DNA of 64,000 nt. Source: Sacculina carcini (Eukaryota; Arthropoda; Thecostraca; Sacculinidae). The DNA is taken from the NCBI GenBank assembly GCA_916048095.2, contig OU696572.1, forward strand, positions 10,637,376-10,701,375, read 5' to 3'. Within the stretch, counting starts at the first letter, position 1; each line of letters starts with the position of its first letter. The notes beneath the pieces are model-generated. The model was not told the DNA's origin. It worked only from the letters and a program-made list of their open reading frames with translations, and did no database searches. The position numbers and the translations under genes were made by a program. This document shows positions 1-14,300 of the stretch, piece after piece.

Positions 1-594
<594 letters not shown>

Positions 595-1119
595 TGCATA
601 CAAAGTTGTATATGTGCGTTTGTGTGTGTGTATGGTGATTTCTAAATTGCAGCACGAAGATGACAAGTTTAGTCAGAATATGGTTGAGAAGTTGAGATAC
701 ACCAGCGGTGACTCAAATTTCTTGTCAACACGCAGGGACAAGGGCGGATTTAGTCTTTGGTGGGATGAGGCTAGGGGGTGACTATAAACGCACGTGTAAT
801 GTGAAGGCTACAATTTATGGTATGTGTACTTTGGTCGTATCAAGGCTCACACATGGTCAACGGAAGCAGTTTAACTCCCCGTATATACGCCATTGCGCGT
901 AACTTCAACAATGGAATATATTATCGGATACACGGGCTTACATAGATTATATGCAAACGTTATTAATGTATACACACACACACACATTCACACATACACA
1001 CATACACACACGGTAATTTTAAATTCACCCAATGCAATATAAAATGGAGTGTTTCTTAAGCTTTTTTTGGGCAGCAGCATATAATTTTGCACAAATCAAG
1101 CCTAAATCAAGTATAGGTA

Positions 1120-1158
<39 letters not shown>

Positions 1159-1614
1159 CTTGTTGTTGACAAGACATGTGTATGTCGCGCGTGGATGTAA
1201 TTGCAATTAATTGATATACACACACACAATTAATTGGCACACATACATACACAATTAATTGATACAATTTATGTTTAACCATTGCTGACTCAGTAACGTT
1301 GTTAGTCTAGGCCGATGGTAGAGAATTATCCTACGAGAAACCGAAAAATTGCAAATTGTCGTTTTTTTACATTGACATTTCAAATTACTTCAGAATACAT
1401 TTTCTGCCTTGGAGCTTTTCTTCATTTAGTCTTGTTCTGATTTGAATGTCAAGACTGGGCTTCATGTATTTTAATTATTAGACAGTAGTGGATTCAGAGT
1501 GCTATCTTAGGGAGAGCTGAAATATATATAAGTGACTAGGTAGCGTGTGAAGGTCATGACTTGGAGTATTTTTCAATGATATATACACACATTTACACAA
1601 ACACAATAATGTTC

Positions 1615-1777
1615 GAATATGCTTTGCTATAATGCTTATATCAACAAACTCTACAGAATTATAATTTTTATTAACCTCTTTTATTGAACCTCTTGGTTAT
1701 GAGGAGTTGATGAAAACATTTCGGTGGGGGGGGGGGGGGGGCTTCAGCCCCTGAGCCCCCCTCTGGATGCGCCAGTG
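1615..1777 (-). mobile_element. MITE family B copy (hAT-like)
   Basis: Shares with the complete copy at 56836-57063 the segments around 'gcttatatcaaca', 'ggttatgaggagttgatg', the run of G, and the end 'gcgccagtg'. It is read here in the opposite orientation. A 16-G tract at about 1726-1741 lies inside it. The other terminus is degraded. Confidence 0.7.
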
Positions 1778-2040
1778 TTATTACAGCATATAATTAATAG
1801 TATATTTCTGTGGTAAAATAGTTTTTTTTTCTACCAACACTTAGCGACCCAATAGCATGCCTTGCCTTTCTTAACTTGGGCTGTGAACGAGGTATTAATA
1901 GTCAATGTACTAATATACGCAAACAGTATTTCATGTTTCTATGTATGTCAATGTGTGGGTGTCTGCGTGTAGTTTGCTAGTTTAGGTAAAAGTGGAACTG
2001 GTGAAAATGGCACAAGGGAAAGAGTATGAAAATTATCTAA

Positions 2041-2102
2041 TCTAACCTAACCTAACCTAACCTAACCTAACCTAACCTAACCTAACCTAACCTAACCTAA
2101 CC
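2041..2102. repeat. Interstitial (CCTAA)n telomere-type array
   Basis: About 12 uninterrupted copies of the pentamer CCTAA (TTAGG on the other strand), the telomere unit known from most arthropods. Ordinary unique sequence flanks both sides, so this is an interstitial array and not a chromosome end. Confidence 0.95.
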
Positions 2103-3122
2103 ATTTTTACCTGTGCTATTTTTATCGTCTCGCGTAATTTGCATATCATTTGGACATTTGGAGTATGGAAATTAGTGGTTTACATTTATGCTATTTATGG
2201 TAATTCTATCCGGTTCTTCACACTATCAATTGGGCAAAATTATGACAGTTATGAAGATTGAAATACAGAAATTGTACAGAAACAAACATTGATGTTGTCT
2301 TTGATCGTTTATTTATTCTGGTTTATTTTTCCATTGCGAAAACTCCACCTGGATATAAAAAAATACATATTCACAGTAAGAAATTCACATTGTATTCTTC
2401 TATGTCTGCAAGCTTGTGTGCACACGCTGTGTCATGCAGTCATGTATGTGTGTGTGTGTGTGTGTGTGTGTACGTGTGTGTGTGTACGGTGAGCTATAGT
2501 GTGTATGCATGTGTGTGTGTGTGTGAGTGTGTGTATGTATGAGTGTATGTATGTGTGTATGCAGTCCCAGTCCTTTGCTTTGAGCCCGTCGACCATACCA
2601 GTATTGAATTGCGTGCGTGCTGTGGAGGTTGTGTGCATATGCTTGCGTGTTTCTTGTGCATTGGTTAATCTGGGTGGTTTTGCCTGCCTGTGTGTGTGTG
2701 TCTGTGTGTTTGTGTGTGTGTATCGTGTTGCCACTCCGTCTGCCGTGTCTTCGTTGTTGCTACATTGTAAGTGTTATCCAATGTTTAAATATATTGTAAT
2801 GTCATCTAACGTAAAACGATTTTCCAGAAGAACTTGTTGACGAAAGAATTGTCTTGTGTTGTTTACGTACACGGCTACGTAACCAATTGTGCGCTAGTTC
2901 CTTCATTTTTGTATTTTTATGTCCGTTTCTTAGCGTTTCTCAGACCTTCTCAGACGTTTTCATGTGGTTCCCTATATTCTCTACTCGATCTTGTCAATGA
3001 ACAACGCAATTCTTCACCAAGTTCATATACATTTTGCCACCGATCGTTTGCTTTCGTTACAAATACATCGTTACATATACATACATACATACCAAGAACT
3101 ACTAAATGTTTGGTAGTTCTTG

Positions 3123-3250
<128 letters not shown>

Positions 3251-3397
3251 GTACACACGTCATTCACCAGGTAATTTTGTCAAATTGGATTCCACAAGCC
3301 ACAATTTGATACTGCTCTTGTGTTCGGGTTGAATCGAGACGAGATGAATCACACAGGTTGATTTGAGCAGCGCTGTACGTGTTTATTGTATTTGTGG

Positions 3398-3933
3398 CAG
3401 TGGCAGCGCCAGGGCGGTCGCCATAGGGGGCTTAAGCTCCCTACAATGTGCTCAGCGTCGCTCAGCACCCCCAAATCTTGACCATATATATTTTGAATAT
3501 TGATCCTCATGTCTGTTTTTTTCGGTTGAGGCTAAATGTGTAAGGATTCAAGAACATAAGATTGAGAACATTTGATTTATCGAATTTCTTCTGGTCCCTC
3601 GCCTCCTGCATAAGCAGCACATTACATTAGAACGCTAAACCTAACCTCAACTAAAATCTATGAAAAATATAGCAACGTTGTTGGGCGTTTTTAAGTGTTT
3701 TTTTATAAATTAGCTCAATTTAATGCTCTTGAATCCTTACACACTTAGCCTAGACCGTTTTTTCCGGAAATGTCCTCTTTTTGGAGACTGTCCGGTCAAT
3801 TGTAACATTTCACCTATACAGAGAGATTATTAGAGGTTATGAAGATGGTCACCGTATGCTCGTCAAGCACCGCATAGTTTTCCTCGGCCCTCCTTTCAGC
3901 GCCCCCAACTGAAAATTCCTGGCGCCGCCACTG
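3398..3933. mobile_element. MITE family A copy (hAT-like) carrying a nested MITE
   Basis: Begins CAGTGGCAGCGCCAGG and ends CCTGGCGCCGCCACTG, an imperfect terminal inverted repeat. The flanking octamers ATTTGTGG and ATGTGTAG agree at 6 of 8 positions, compatible with a decayed 8-bp target duplication of hAT type. A second palindromic element is inserted inside at 3529-3751. Confidence 0.75.
3529..3751. mobile_element. Nested short element with about 28-bp inverted ends
   Basis: The left end AGGCTAAATGTGTAAGGATT and the right end AATCCTTACACACTTAGCCT are inverted copies with one mismatch. The match continues inwards over the adjoining CAAGA(A/G)CA. About 170 bp lies between the arms. It sits inside the family A copy at 3398-3933, so it is the younger insertion. 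No clear target duplication was found. Confidence 0.75.
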
Positions 3934-6140
3934 ATGTGTAGTTATTGCTGAGATTCCGGTGGTGCATACACATGCCAGTGCAACAGTGAACTCAGTCAAT
4001 GCTGCACGCTCTGACTGATCCTTCTTGAGCCGCTGTGATGCGTGACGCTATTAGTGTTGACTTAGTGTCCTCTGTGATTAGTGTAGTCAAAGGCCTTGAA
4101 CATGCAACGTGCGGGTCATGCTAGAATTCACAAAATCACTCCACCTTTGATCGTGAAAATGTGTTGTTTCGGATTAGAGGACAGATCTGGGGGAGGGGGG
4201 CAAATGAAAGTTGTGCGGAATTCTCCTCTGGTGGTGAATCGAGGGGTTGCTAAGTGGGTAATTAAAGTTCGCACAGAAGAGGAAAAATGTGTGTGTTTTT
4301 ATCAATCCGAATTTGTTTATACTTATCTCTAGTGACTTCATCACATTAAATGTGGTGGGACAACTGGATTTATCGGATTTCTCAGCGCTTTGGTGTGGAA
4401 AAAGAAGAGTTGAGTGATTAAGGTGTAGGGAATCAGAGAGAAAATGTTACGAACTACTGGTCTAGATGTGTCGAGGTGGTGTCATTGTTTGAGCAATCTC
4501 TAAGGCTTCCCATGGAATTTTCCATTGTTGCGCTCATGTACACACGCGGTATCCACTGAATGTTTGCGCTTATCAGAGGAACCTTAATATGTAATTGGTC
4601 CCATGGGCCATGGATTTATGACAGCTAATACATTCTTGCATATTTCCCGCGATGGAAGCAGTCTTCAGTGTTTATCGTGAAATACCTGATCCTGGATAAT
4701 TTGCAACATAGCATGGGCGAGCTTGTGTAGTTTTGGATAACTGATAAAAGATTCGACAATTCTGCACACTTCAGCCGGATAATGCAATACTGCAATAATG
4801 CAGACATTCCTTGGTGATGTTTATGTTGTTAGGGAACAAGAAACATGCCGGTAAACTTGAGACGACTCCCGCTCGTGGGATCCTTGATCATGAAGTAAGT
4901 TTAGCAGCCACTGTTCTGAAAACATTTTCAACCGCTATTTCAACAGAGATGCTTAGCGCTGGGTAATGGAGGTTTGCTTTTGAAGCAGTCCAAAATACCA
5001 CCCAGTCGAGGGGTGATTTTTATTCTCATTCATTAGGTCCATCTTGATCCAAATTGTTAATATATTTCAACGCTTGTTTCAATACAATGATTTCTCATTT
5101 TTTATAGAATGTATACACATTCAAGTATGCTGGAAGATTGCATTTGCGTATGTATGTGTATATGTGGGTGTGTTTGTTTTTACTGTTCATGATGATTAGC
5201 TTGCAGTAACTGTCGTGCAAACTACCCCAGCGAGCTTTCACTACGTGCTACCATCTTCAAGAGCTGGTATCGATGTCGATTGTGATTACGGTCGGATTAG
5301 GTTTCGTCCAGTGAACAATGACAGTTGTAGAGAACACTTCTGTGAGGAACACAGAGAACCTCAGGCAGGATAGTGCGATTATTACGAGCAGGCTGCCGAG
5401 CATGTACCCGCGGTGTCAACATAAACTCTTTCATCAGGGTGATCATGTAGATGAAATTTGTGCTGTTTGGGACTTCACACGTAGCAACACTCCGATCAAC
5501 CAATTCCATGTGGAAATTTGTGCGGATTACGATATGTATAGTTTCTCTTCTATACTTTTGTTTTCTTGTTATTTTTCATGTTTATTTTTTGTTATACTTT
5601 TGTCTTTACTATTCGTACACTCGGTTGCGTTCAGCTAAGATGATTATTCAGGAATCATATTATTTAGGAAGAGTTTCACTTGGCATTAGATTATGGAAAT
5701 ATTTCGCTTGGTATCCTTTTTTCCCCATTTCTATAGACGTTCATGATTTCATCAACGATTCGAGGGACCATTCAACGCTGCCGAAGCGCTAACATTGACA
5801 TGCTACTCCTGCGATCTGACTATGAACTCCCAACATTGTTTCTGAAAATTTATTTCAACATCTCGTGCCTGAGACTGCATTCAACCCGTAGTCTTCTAGT
5901 ATTCTGCTATAAGTAGACTTGGCAATTGATGGAGTCATTTTATAAATGTATACTACGCAATTAAATGAAAATGGTTGGTGAAATAGCATCAAATAAGTAA
6001 ATTAAATTAATTTAATCCTTAATTATCCACCAACTTACGGTTTTCACCGCGTTCGTACATACGCATACCCGGTTGTTATAATGTCACCTCAATGTTCGCA
6101 AGTTTTGTGATGACATAGTGGAGTGGATCCGTGTCTGCAG

Positions 6141-7974
6141 GTTCTCAATCGTTCAATGGATCCTCGCTCGACGTTCGACCACCTCACTTCGGTGCAGGCG
6201 CCGCTCATCGCTCATCTACCGCAGTCTCTGACGGCAATGCTGCCGCATCCCGCCGCTCCGGCGACTCACCAGCAGTCTGCGACAACCGTCGGTCAGCCGC
6301 TGCTGTCGGGCACACGTCGCGACTGCGTGCGTTTGCGCGGACTGCCGTTCGAGGCGCAGGTCGAGCATATTCTGCAGTTTCTCGGCGAGCTGGCCAATCT
6401 GATCAAAGTGCAGGGCGTCCACATGGTGATCAACGGACAGGTGTTGTACTACACACACATGACTTCACACTACTCCGTGGTGGTTACTTTGTGGACTCCG
6501 TAGTGTAGTGGTTAGCACACCCGCCTCACAAGCGGGAGATCCGTGGTTCGAAACCCGGCGGAGCAGAATTTCTTGAGCGTATTATATAATACAACAGCCC
6601 CTGTCCACCCAGCAGTAAATGATGGTACCAGATGTCAGTCATGTGTTGTGCCATGCATTCTGGGGAGGTGCCAATCTCTAATACGTCTTCCGTCCTTGTG
6701 GCGCCATAGCGTGGAGAGGATCGGTTCTGCGGTGACAGCGAGCTGCACGGGACACATCTGTGTGTGTTCATAAGCTTCGGATTCTTCCCGTGTAGCAGCT
6801 GTCACTTAGACCTTTAACCTTTAACTACACTTGATTTATTTTATTTATTGATTTACATTTGATCTATTCAATTGTTTTGTTTGTGTGATCGGTTCTGTTG
6901 ATTCGGCGGTGGATCAGCGGTGGAATTTGTGTTTGTTTCTCGACTGTCTCATATCATAGGCTATGAATTTTTAGAAATATCATTTATTTTATTTAGTTAT
7001 GTGTCTAGTTAGTAATTGATTCATTTATTAGTTTATCTATTTATATATTATATTTATTTTATTCATTTATTTGATAATTTTTTATTATTTCATTTAGAAT
7101 TTGTATAGTTGATTGATTGAATGTAGTGTTTCACCCAACTAAGAAAACTAACTTTAAATTTACTTTATTAGTACATAGAATAATGCATTATAAATTTTAA
7201 TAACGGAATTATATAATATGCAATTATAAATAATTGATAATTATATTACTTATAATTTTGAATATAAATGATTATATATGATAAATATATTATAAATATA
7301 TAATTATGTGTAATAAATCGGAATGAATATATAAATTTAAAATTTAAATGTGTGTTTGATTAGTGATGTGTGTGTGTGTGTGTGTCTGTGTGTATTTATG
7401 ACACATTGTAGCTTACCTAATTTGTGTATCATTATGGTCGCTTTTTTGTTTTATCGTGACTAATTGAATTGTAATTTTTCGCGATTGGCATACTCACACA
7501 GGGCGTAGATCCTAGGGGCATGGGGGGTATATATCGTAATTTGTCGGGGGTATATATACCCCCGACAAATTGGCTGAGGGGATGAATATGCAATTATACC
7601 ACCCGATAATTCTGCCGGGTTCAGTTCATTTGGTATATTGTCATCAAAATCAGCATAGCAAAAAATATAATTACACGAAAAATGTCAAAAATTATAAATA
7701 TGTGAAAAAATATACTTTATGCAATATACTTTTCATTGAAGTATGTGCGTTGTAATTGAGTAGGCCGAAAATGGTTGACGGACCCATGTAATTGGCCAAA
7801 TTGAGTCAACTTTGAACACTAATGCATGATGGTTGTCATCCCCCCGAACCTCGAACCAAATCTACGCCTCTGAATCAATATATCCAGACTTGGAGAAATC
7901 CTAACTCAAAAAAGCACATTGTCAGCGCTGTCATGATAAGTAAAGGATAAATCATGTGTTCCACACCTCGGAAA

Positions 7975-8006
<32 letters not shown>

Positions 8007-9840
8007 TGATCGTACACGTGATCTCGGTGATATTCAGGGACAGCCATCGGGCGAGGCGTTCATTCAGATGGTCTCCGACGAAGCCGCTTTCCTAGTGGCC
8101 AAGGAGCGCGACCATCGCTACATGCAGTTCGGCAAGAAGCAGCGCTACATCGAAGTTTTTCAGTGTTCCGGCGACGAGATGAACGTGATGCTGAACGGTG
8201 CGGCCGCTCCGGCAGCCGTCGCAGCCGCCGGACATCAGGGTCTTGTGCTGCCCGCCGGTACGTTGACCGAGCAGCCGTCACCGCATCAGGTGTCTCCGGC
8301 GCTGGCGGCCGCCGCAGCTGCACTGCGCATGCGGCCGTCGTTGGCCGCCGGAGTCTCCGGAGCTTCGGTTGTTCCGATGCAACTGCTGCCGCTGCCGTTG
8401 TCGGCTGGTATGCGTCCGGCAGCGGCTGCTGGCGTGCCCGATCCTTCGCTTGTTCCCTCCTCATCCTTGTCTTCTCAACTGTCTTTGCTCGCCACTGGCG
8501 CGGCGCCAACGGCTGGGCTCGTCCCCGGCGCTCTGCCGCTCGGCTACAGCTGGCCGTCTGTTTGGCAACAGCACCAACAGCGACAGCGTCTCTTGCAACA
8601 GCAGCAGCAACAGCAACACCTGATGATGTTGCGCTACTCGGCCGCCGCTGCCGCAGCCGCTTCAGGCCAACAGCTGGCATCACTGCCTGCCACTCCTTTC
8701 TACGGGGCAGCGGCGGCCGGAGGTGCAGGCGGAATGGTCTCGTTCTCTGAGCTGGCCGATTCCTCGGCGACCGGAGTCGGTGCATCTGATCCGACCAGTG
8801 CCAATGCACTGGCGGCCGCTGCTTATGCCCACCATATGACGGTTCCGTCGTTCACGTCCAGCGCCGGGGCCGTGCACAAGTCGGCTGCGGCCGCGGCGGC
8901 AGCCTCTGATGCGCTGCAGCAACATCTGAGAAGTAGCGGCCAATTGCAAGCCGGTCTGATGCCGGTGCCGTACGGTACCAAGCGCTCGTGGGACCAAGCG
9001 TTCCCGGTGACATCCACTTCGTCGACGGCAGCGGGTAGCACAGGTGGTAGTGACTTGAAGCGATGGGCGTACCCGGCGGCCGCAGCAGCAGCCGCCGCCG
9101 CCGCCGCTCAGCAGCTATACGGAAACACTCTCCAATAATTATGTTGACGCAATTGATGATCATCAATTGTTGTCATCTGTAAATGTAACGGCTGTTGTTA
9201 TTTCAAGCCTCTTGTCAGCCGCTGTCAAATTGCCCATTCCCAGATCATGTCGATAATAACGTTGATGCAAGCTGATGTGAGTGTTTTCCGGTCTTCAAGC
9301 ACGTCCGGTCTTGATTCGTTCGGTGCTTTCAGGGACCCAACGTCCATTCGATAGTGATTCGCGAAGTATGACGTTTCTATTGTCGTATGTCAGGCCAGCC
9401 GGACGAGAAGATTATTTATTCAAAACTCAAGATTATTGTTAGCTGGGCTCGATGAGAATCTACGCCCCACCAGAGCGCAGTTCGCCTCTTGTTTGCTTTG
9501 ACATAAGGCAGGTTGCTAAGCGCCGGTGGATTGAGCGCAAATTGATCACTTTTTGCATCCCTCCTTGTATTCCTTCAACAAATGCTTCCAATTCTTTCTT
9601 TCCTTCCTGCTCATCCGCATGTTGAGTCTGACAGTCGTTTCTGTTCCGTGTTCACGTTCAATGTTCAATGCTTCTGCCGTTTCCAACGTTGTGGTTTTGG
9701 CTGCGATTTGAGAGGTCACAGACGGAGGTGCTCCTCGCTGTGATGAACTGGCAGGCGATGCCGGCTCGCATTTAGATTTCGGGTTGTGCTCGATTTGCAT
9801 TGGTGCCTGTGCTTCGGGATAATATTAACCGTGTCTAATC

Positions 9841-9877
<37 letters not shown>

Positions 9878-9983
9878 AAGACACACGCACGTGCTTTTCC
9901 AGGAACTTGCCGTTCTGAACATGGTTTGACACTAAAATTGAGGCTCGAATATGTGCATGCATCTAAAAACTCGGGTGTTATAC

Positions 9984-10052
<69 letters not shown>

Positions 10053-11349
10053 GATTGGTTGATTGCAAACGCATCGTGGTTCTTGTTGCCGTTGTATTGT
10101 GTTCATTGTTTCTAAACTCGCAAGGTGGTGCCAATGCTTGTCTGTGTATGCTTGCTCGTCATCAAAGCATTTTATCAGCTCGATGTTGAGGTGTCCCGAC
10201 TTGCCACCTTGCTATGTGGGTCGTGTGGCTTTGATGTGTGTATAACTATCTGTGTTCTCTTTGGGAAGCGGTGCTTGTTCTTATTGTATCCGGGAACCAC
10301 TTACAATGAGTGCACGAATGGCACTTGCGCCTTACCGATCAACGAACGACTTCGAATGAATCGATTTGAGCTTCCAGCAGTCTTCAACTTAGCTTCCAAG
10401 TGTACATTCCATCAAGTGATTAGGTCGTACCATGTCCGTACTGCTGTTCACTGATTGCAGTACGGTTTTCAGCGATTTCTGGGCATCTGCTGATTCTATT
10501 TTTGCTACAAATGCATTTAATCCTTGTTCAGAAGTGCCTAAATCGTTGACGCAACATGTACGTGTAGGTTTGCTGCTGCTTTTTTGTCATGGATAATGTG
10601 GACTATTGTAAATTTTGTATCTGCACGAGCGTTTATTTTTACACAATTGTCGTCGAGAAACTTCCATGGTGATCCGATACAGTGGTGGTTCCTAAATCAA
10701 CATGGCGCCGTGCCCCAGATTTTTCCATGGCGTCGCTAGTGCTCATTTATCATGCGTGAAGTATTTTCCCAAGAGGTCTTCTACATTGAGTTATAATGCT
10801 AGAATATATATGCACAAATCATGTGCTCCTGTTGTTCATCGCTTGCTTTTCAAGAGCGTAGTTTTCAGAGCATTGCGGAGGTTTTTGTTGAAACATTATC
10901 ACTTGAACATTCCAATTGCGTACGAGAATTTTCACGTTCAAAGCGTCCTTTATCTGGACCTATAAGTTCATGCACCTTTTGAGAATTCTTGTTGAATGTA
11001 TTCGAATTTGTGTGGATTTTCAGCGTGAGCTAATTTTTCAAATTTAACAGTACCGATTTGCCATAAGTATGGATGTTTTTACTTGTGAAATAATTGAAGA
11101 CCTTCCCGGGGAAGTTTTCACTAATCATATTTACTGCCCATCCACCAAGCGTCCCCTCTTTTTCATCACATTCCGTTCTTCCAATCATTCCAACTGGGAA
11201 GGTCTTGATTGACTGTGACGAGCACTCATTCGGCACCACCTTGAATCAAACAAAATTTTCGCATTCTGTGAAGAGTACCACGTGTGCACGCATGCGTTTG
11301 TTCTCTGTAGGCTTGTTTATATCCGGAGGTTTTTACCATGTTGTGTGTG

Positions 11350-11384
<35 letters not shown>

Positions 11385-14300
11385 ATATTCAAATGGCCAG
11401 TGATGTCTTAATTCTTTTTCATTTGTCGATTGTTCTGGATCCTCTTGTTTTTCAACGTTGTGATCGGTTCTTCCTTGTTGTGGCGGTTTCATCTTTCGCT
11501 TTTCAGTGGGCGCCTTTTGCTATGCGTGTGTGTGTGATTCAATTGGATCTGTTCAATTTGATTTAAATATACCATTCGTTCCGTCCTACCTCTTCTATGG
11601 ATTCTCGGCTGTCAGAAATCGAGTGGACATTACAATCTGGGTATATTTCAGTGCAATATCGCTGGTTCGGGTGCAGATTCCGGTGGTCGGGGTGTTTCAA
11701 CTGGGACGTCACAATAATTTCCAGTGCCGACTCATTCAGACTGCAATTGGAGTGTACAGGGTTGTGGGCGCAGGGCTATTGGGTTATGAACGGTATCTTA
11801 CAAGAGGTTTTTGGCGTACGACACGGTGGTGCGTGGCTGCAAGGTGGTGGGAGCTACTTCTCAACATTGTCACGCGCTCTCTGGTAACTGGTTGCCGACA
11901 GTAGGCTGTTGGGTCCGTGTCATCGCCGGTTGGCGGGTCTCGGGACATGACATGACGTTTGACAGGCGAGATGGCTCAAACCGCACCGTGGTCTTCCGCA
12001 CGGGCAGTTACAATATCATGGCTACAAGGCTTGGGGTAGACTTGCACAATCAGCTCTCAAGTGTGTGTGTGTGTGGGTGTGTGTGTGTGGGTGTGTTTGA
12101 TCTGTCGGTGCAAGAGGAATCGGTACTCGATGAGATGGGCTTACTCGACAGGTACGTGCTACTCCAATGGCATGGCTTTTAATGATCTAGTGTTGTGGTA
12201 GTTATCTAGACAAAGCATGGCTTGTACTATAATATTCCGCATGTCTGAAGTATTCTATGGTATATATTTTTATTGTTTTCTTTATTTATCGGGCACTATT
12301 CCACTCCACTCCTTTTGTTTTTGCTTGCTTGTGTTTGTTTCGGGCGGGTTCGGTTTTGGTTATGCTTTCCTGTTGTGCTCGGAATTCTCTCGCATGCTTG
12401 TCTATTCAACAAATACGCATGTCTATGTCGATTTATTTGTGACATTTCATTCTGTTCTACATGTGTCCGTATCGATAGCCTTAGTTGCATGTCAAACGCA
12501 CCAAGCATACTCCAGCGGAGTTTTCTCATATTCAACCAGCCTTTGTTCGGTGTCGTTGACCGTAGAACGTTTCTATCTTGTGGCTTTTGTTGAAGCTTTT
12601 TGTAGCTGTTTGTTGTTCTTTATAGGAGCACTACATATGCCCTGCTGTCTTTTACTCTTAGCATGATATCATTCATGGCAAAGTTCAGGTCGTTATTGGC
12701 CGCGCTTTGCCAGAGATTTTCTAGACATTTGAACTTGAAATGGTAGAAGTAATGTGTCGTTCAATGTGATGTATCTGTCACACCAACACGCAGAATTAGT
12801 GACGTTATGAACTGGCATCATTATGTTAGCGTCATGTCTCCTGTTGCATTTCCTCAACTATCATCAGATATTGTTTAAATTTCACCAGAAGTGGTAGTAT
12901 AAAAGTGAGTAATATGTGTTCAATGTCTCCAAAACGTAGAAAATTTTAAATTCTTTCAGACTTACGATTATTCCACAAATTTTCATAGTGAGATTTAGCC
13001 TCCACAGTTCATAAGAAAAAGTCGTCTTGCAATACTCTTTTCATTCCCTTCCCACCAAAACTGATTCAAAATCAAGCTCAGATATACGCATCTATTCTAT
13101 TTTATATGACCTTATACAATCCGTATTTCCGAAATTCCATCTTTCATATTTCAAGCTTCTAATGCTGAATTGAGCTCATAGTTTAGCTTTTACGACTACT
13201 TGCATGCACGTGCAACGTGCAATATATGTGTATTCCACTAGGTGGCGGGCTGTTGACGTCAGCGTACAGCATGTACCCGTATACCAGCGCCACCAGCGCT
13301 CCAGCGCCACACGCGCACATGGTTCCGGCCATCGCCGCTGCAGCCGCAGCCGCAGCCGTCGCCAATCCGTGCACAGCGGCGGCGATCGCCGCCGGAGTCG
13401 GCCGGTATTCGCCGGCAGCGGCGTTTGCGTCGCCGGCACCGCCGCCACCGCCGCCTGCGGCCGCCTATCCGGCGAGTTTCTTCTACTGGCAACCGTATCC
13501 GTCGCCGCCCGTCTCTCCCGGCGCCTACTTCGGCGGCATGGCGACGTTGGCTGCTGCCACGTGCCCGCCTCAGGGCATGGTGAGGATGCGTGGACTGCCT
13601 TACTCGTCCACAAAGTTTGACATTCTCAAGTTCTTCGAGAGCTTTGAGGTCAGGGACTGTCCGGTTGCGGTCGTTTCTCGCTATCCTAACACACGCGTCG
13701 TCGAAAGCAGGACTGCCTCGGATAACAACGATGTTTGATCAAAGACTGTTCAACTCGGAAACATGGGTCAGTTAGGTTCAAGGCTCTAATTTTTCACCAC
13801 TAGAAGATATCCCAGGAGTTTCGAGTCGAACGCCCCTCCACACATCATTATCATGCTACCGTGGTCTACAGTGGTCGCATCCTTTTCAAATCAGCAGTCA
13901 GTTCTCGCACTCCTTGGATTCCTGATAGTCATATAAACAAGATGAAAATACAAACGACGCAATGTCTTTTCGCACATTGCTTAAGAACATTTAGCAAAAA
14001 TTAATTTTCCAAGAAAAAATATACAGCATATGTAGAAAATATATTCTCTTAGATTTTTTCACAGGATTTTTCCTCTCGCACTCCTGAGGGACCTGGCCCG
14101 CACCACCTAGTGATGCCAACCTACCCTAGCTGAAGATCGTGTTAAATTTTATCAGACAATAAATTGGGTGCGGCATTCCTGCTTTCGTGCGCATTTCCAC
14201 ATTTAACATTTTCTGCCGATAAAAACCTGATTTCTTCGACTTTCTTCTCTCTACTGAATTGTGCAGTCTCTCTTGTTTTGACTGGTGTGGTTTATGGTTT

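Noticed and set aside
8060-8809. 249-codon - strand frame rich in Arg/Ala
   Set aside because: Antisense shadow of the GC-rich ESRP linker exon; the + frame carries the RRM.
9546-9800. 84-codon charged - strand frame
   Set aside because: No motif, no splice context and no supporting neighbour. Kept only as a note in the intron entry.
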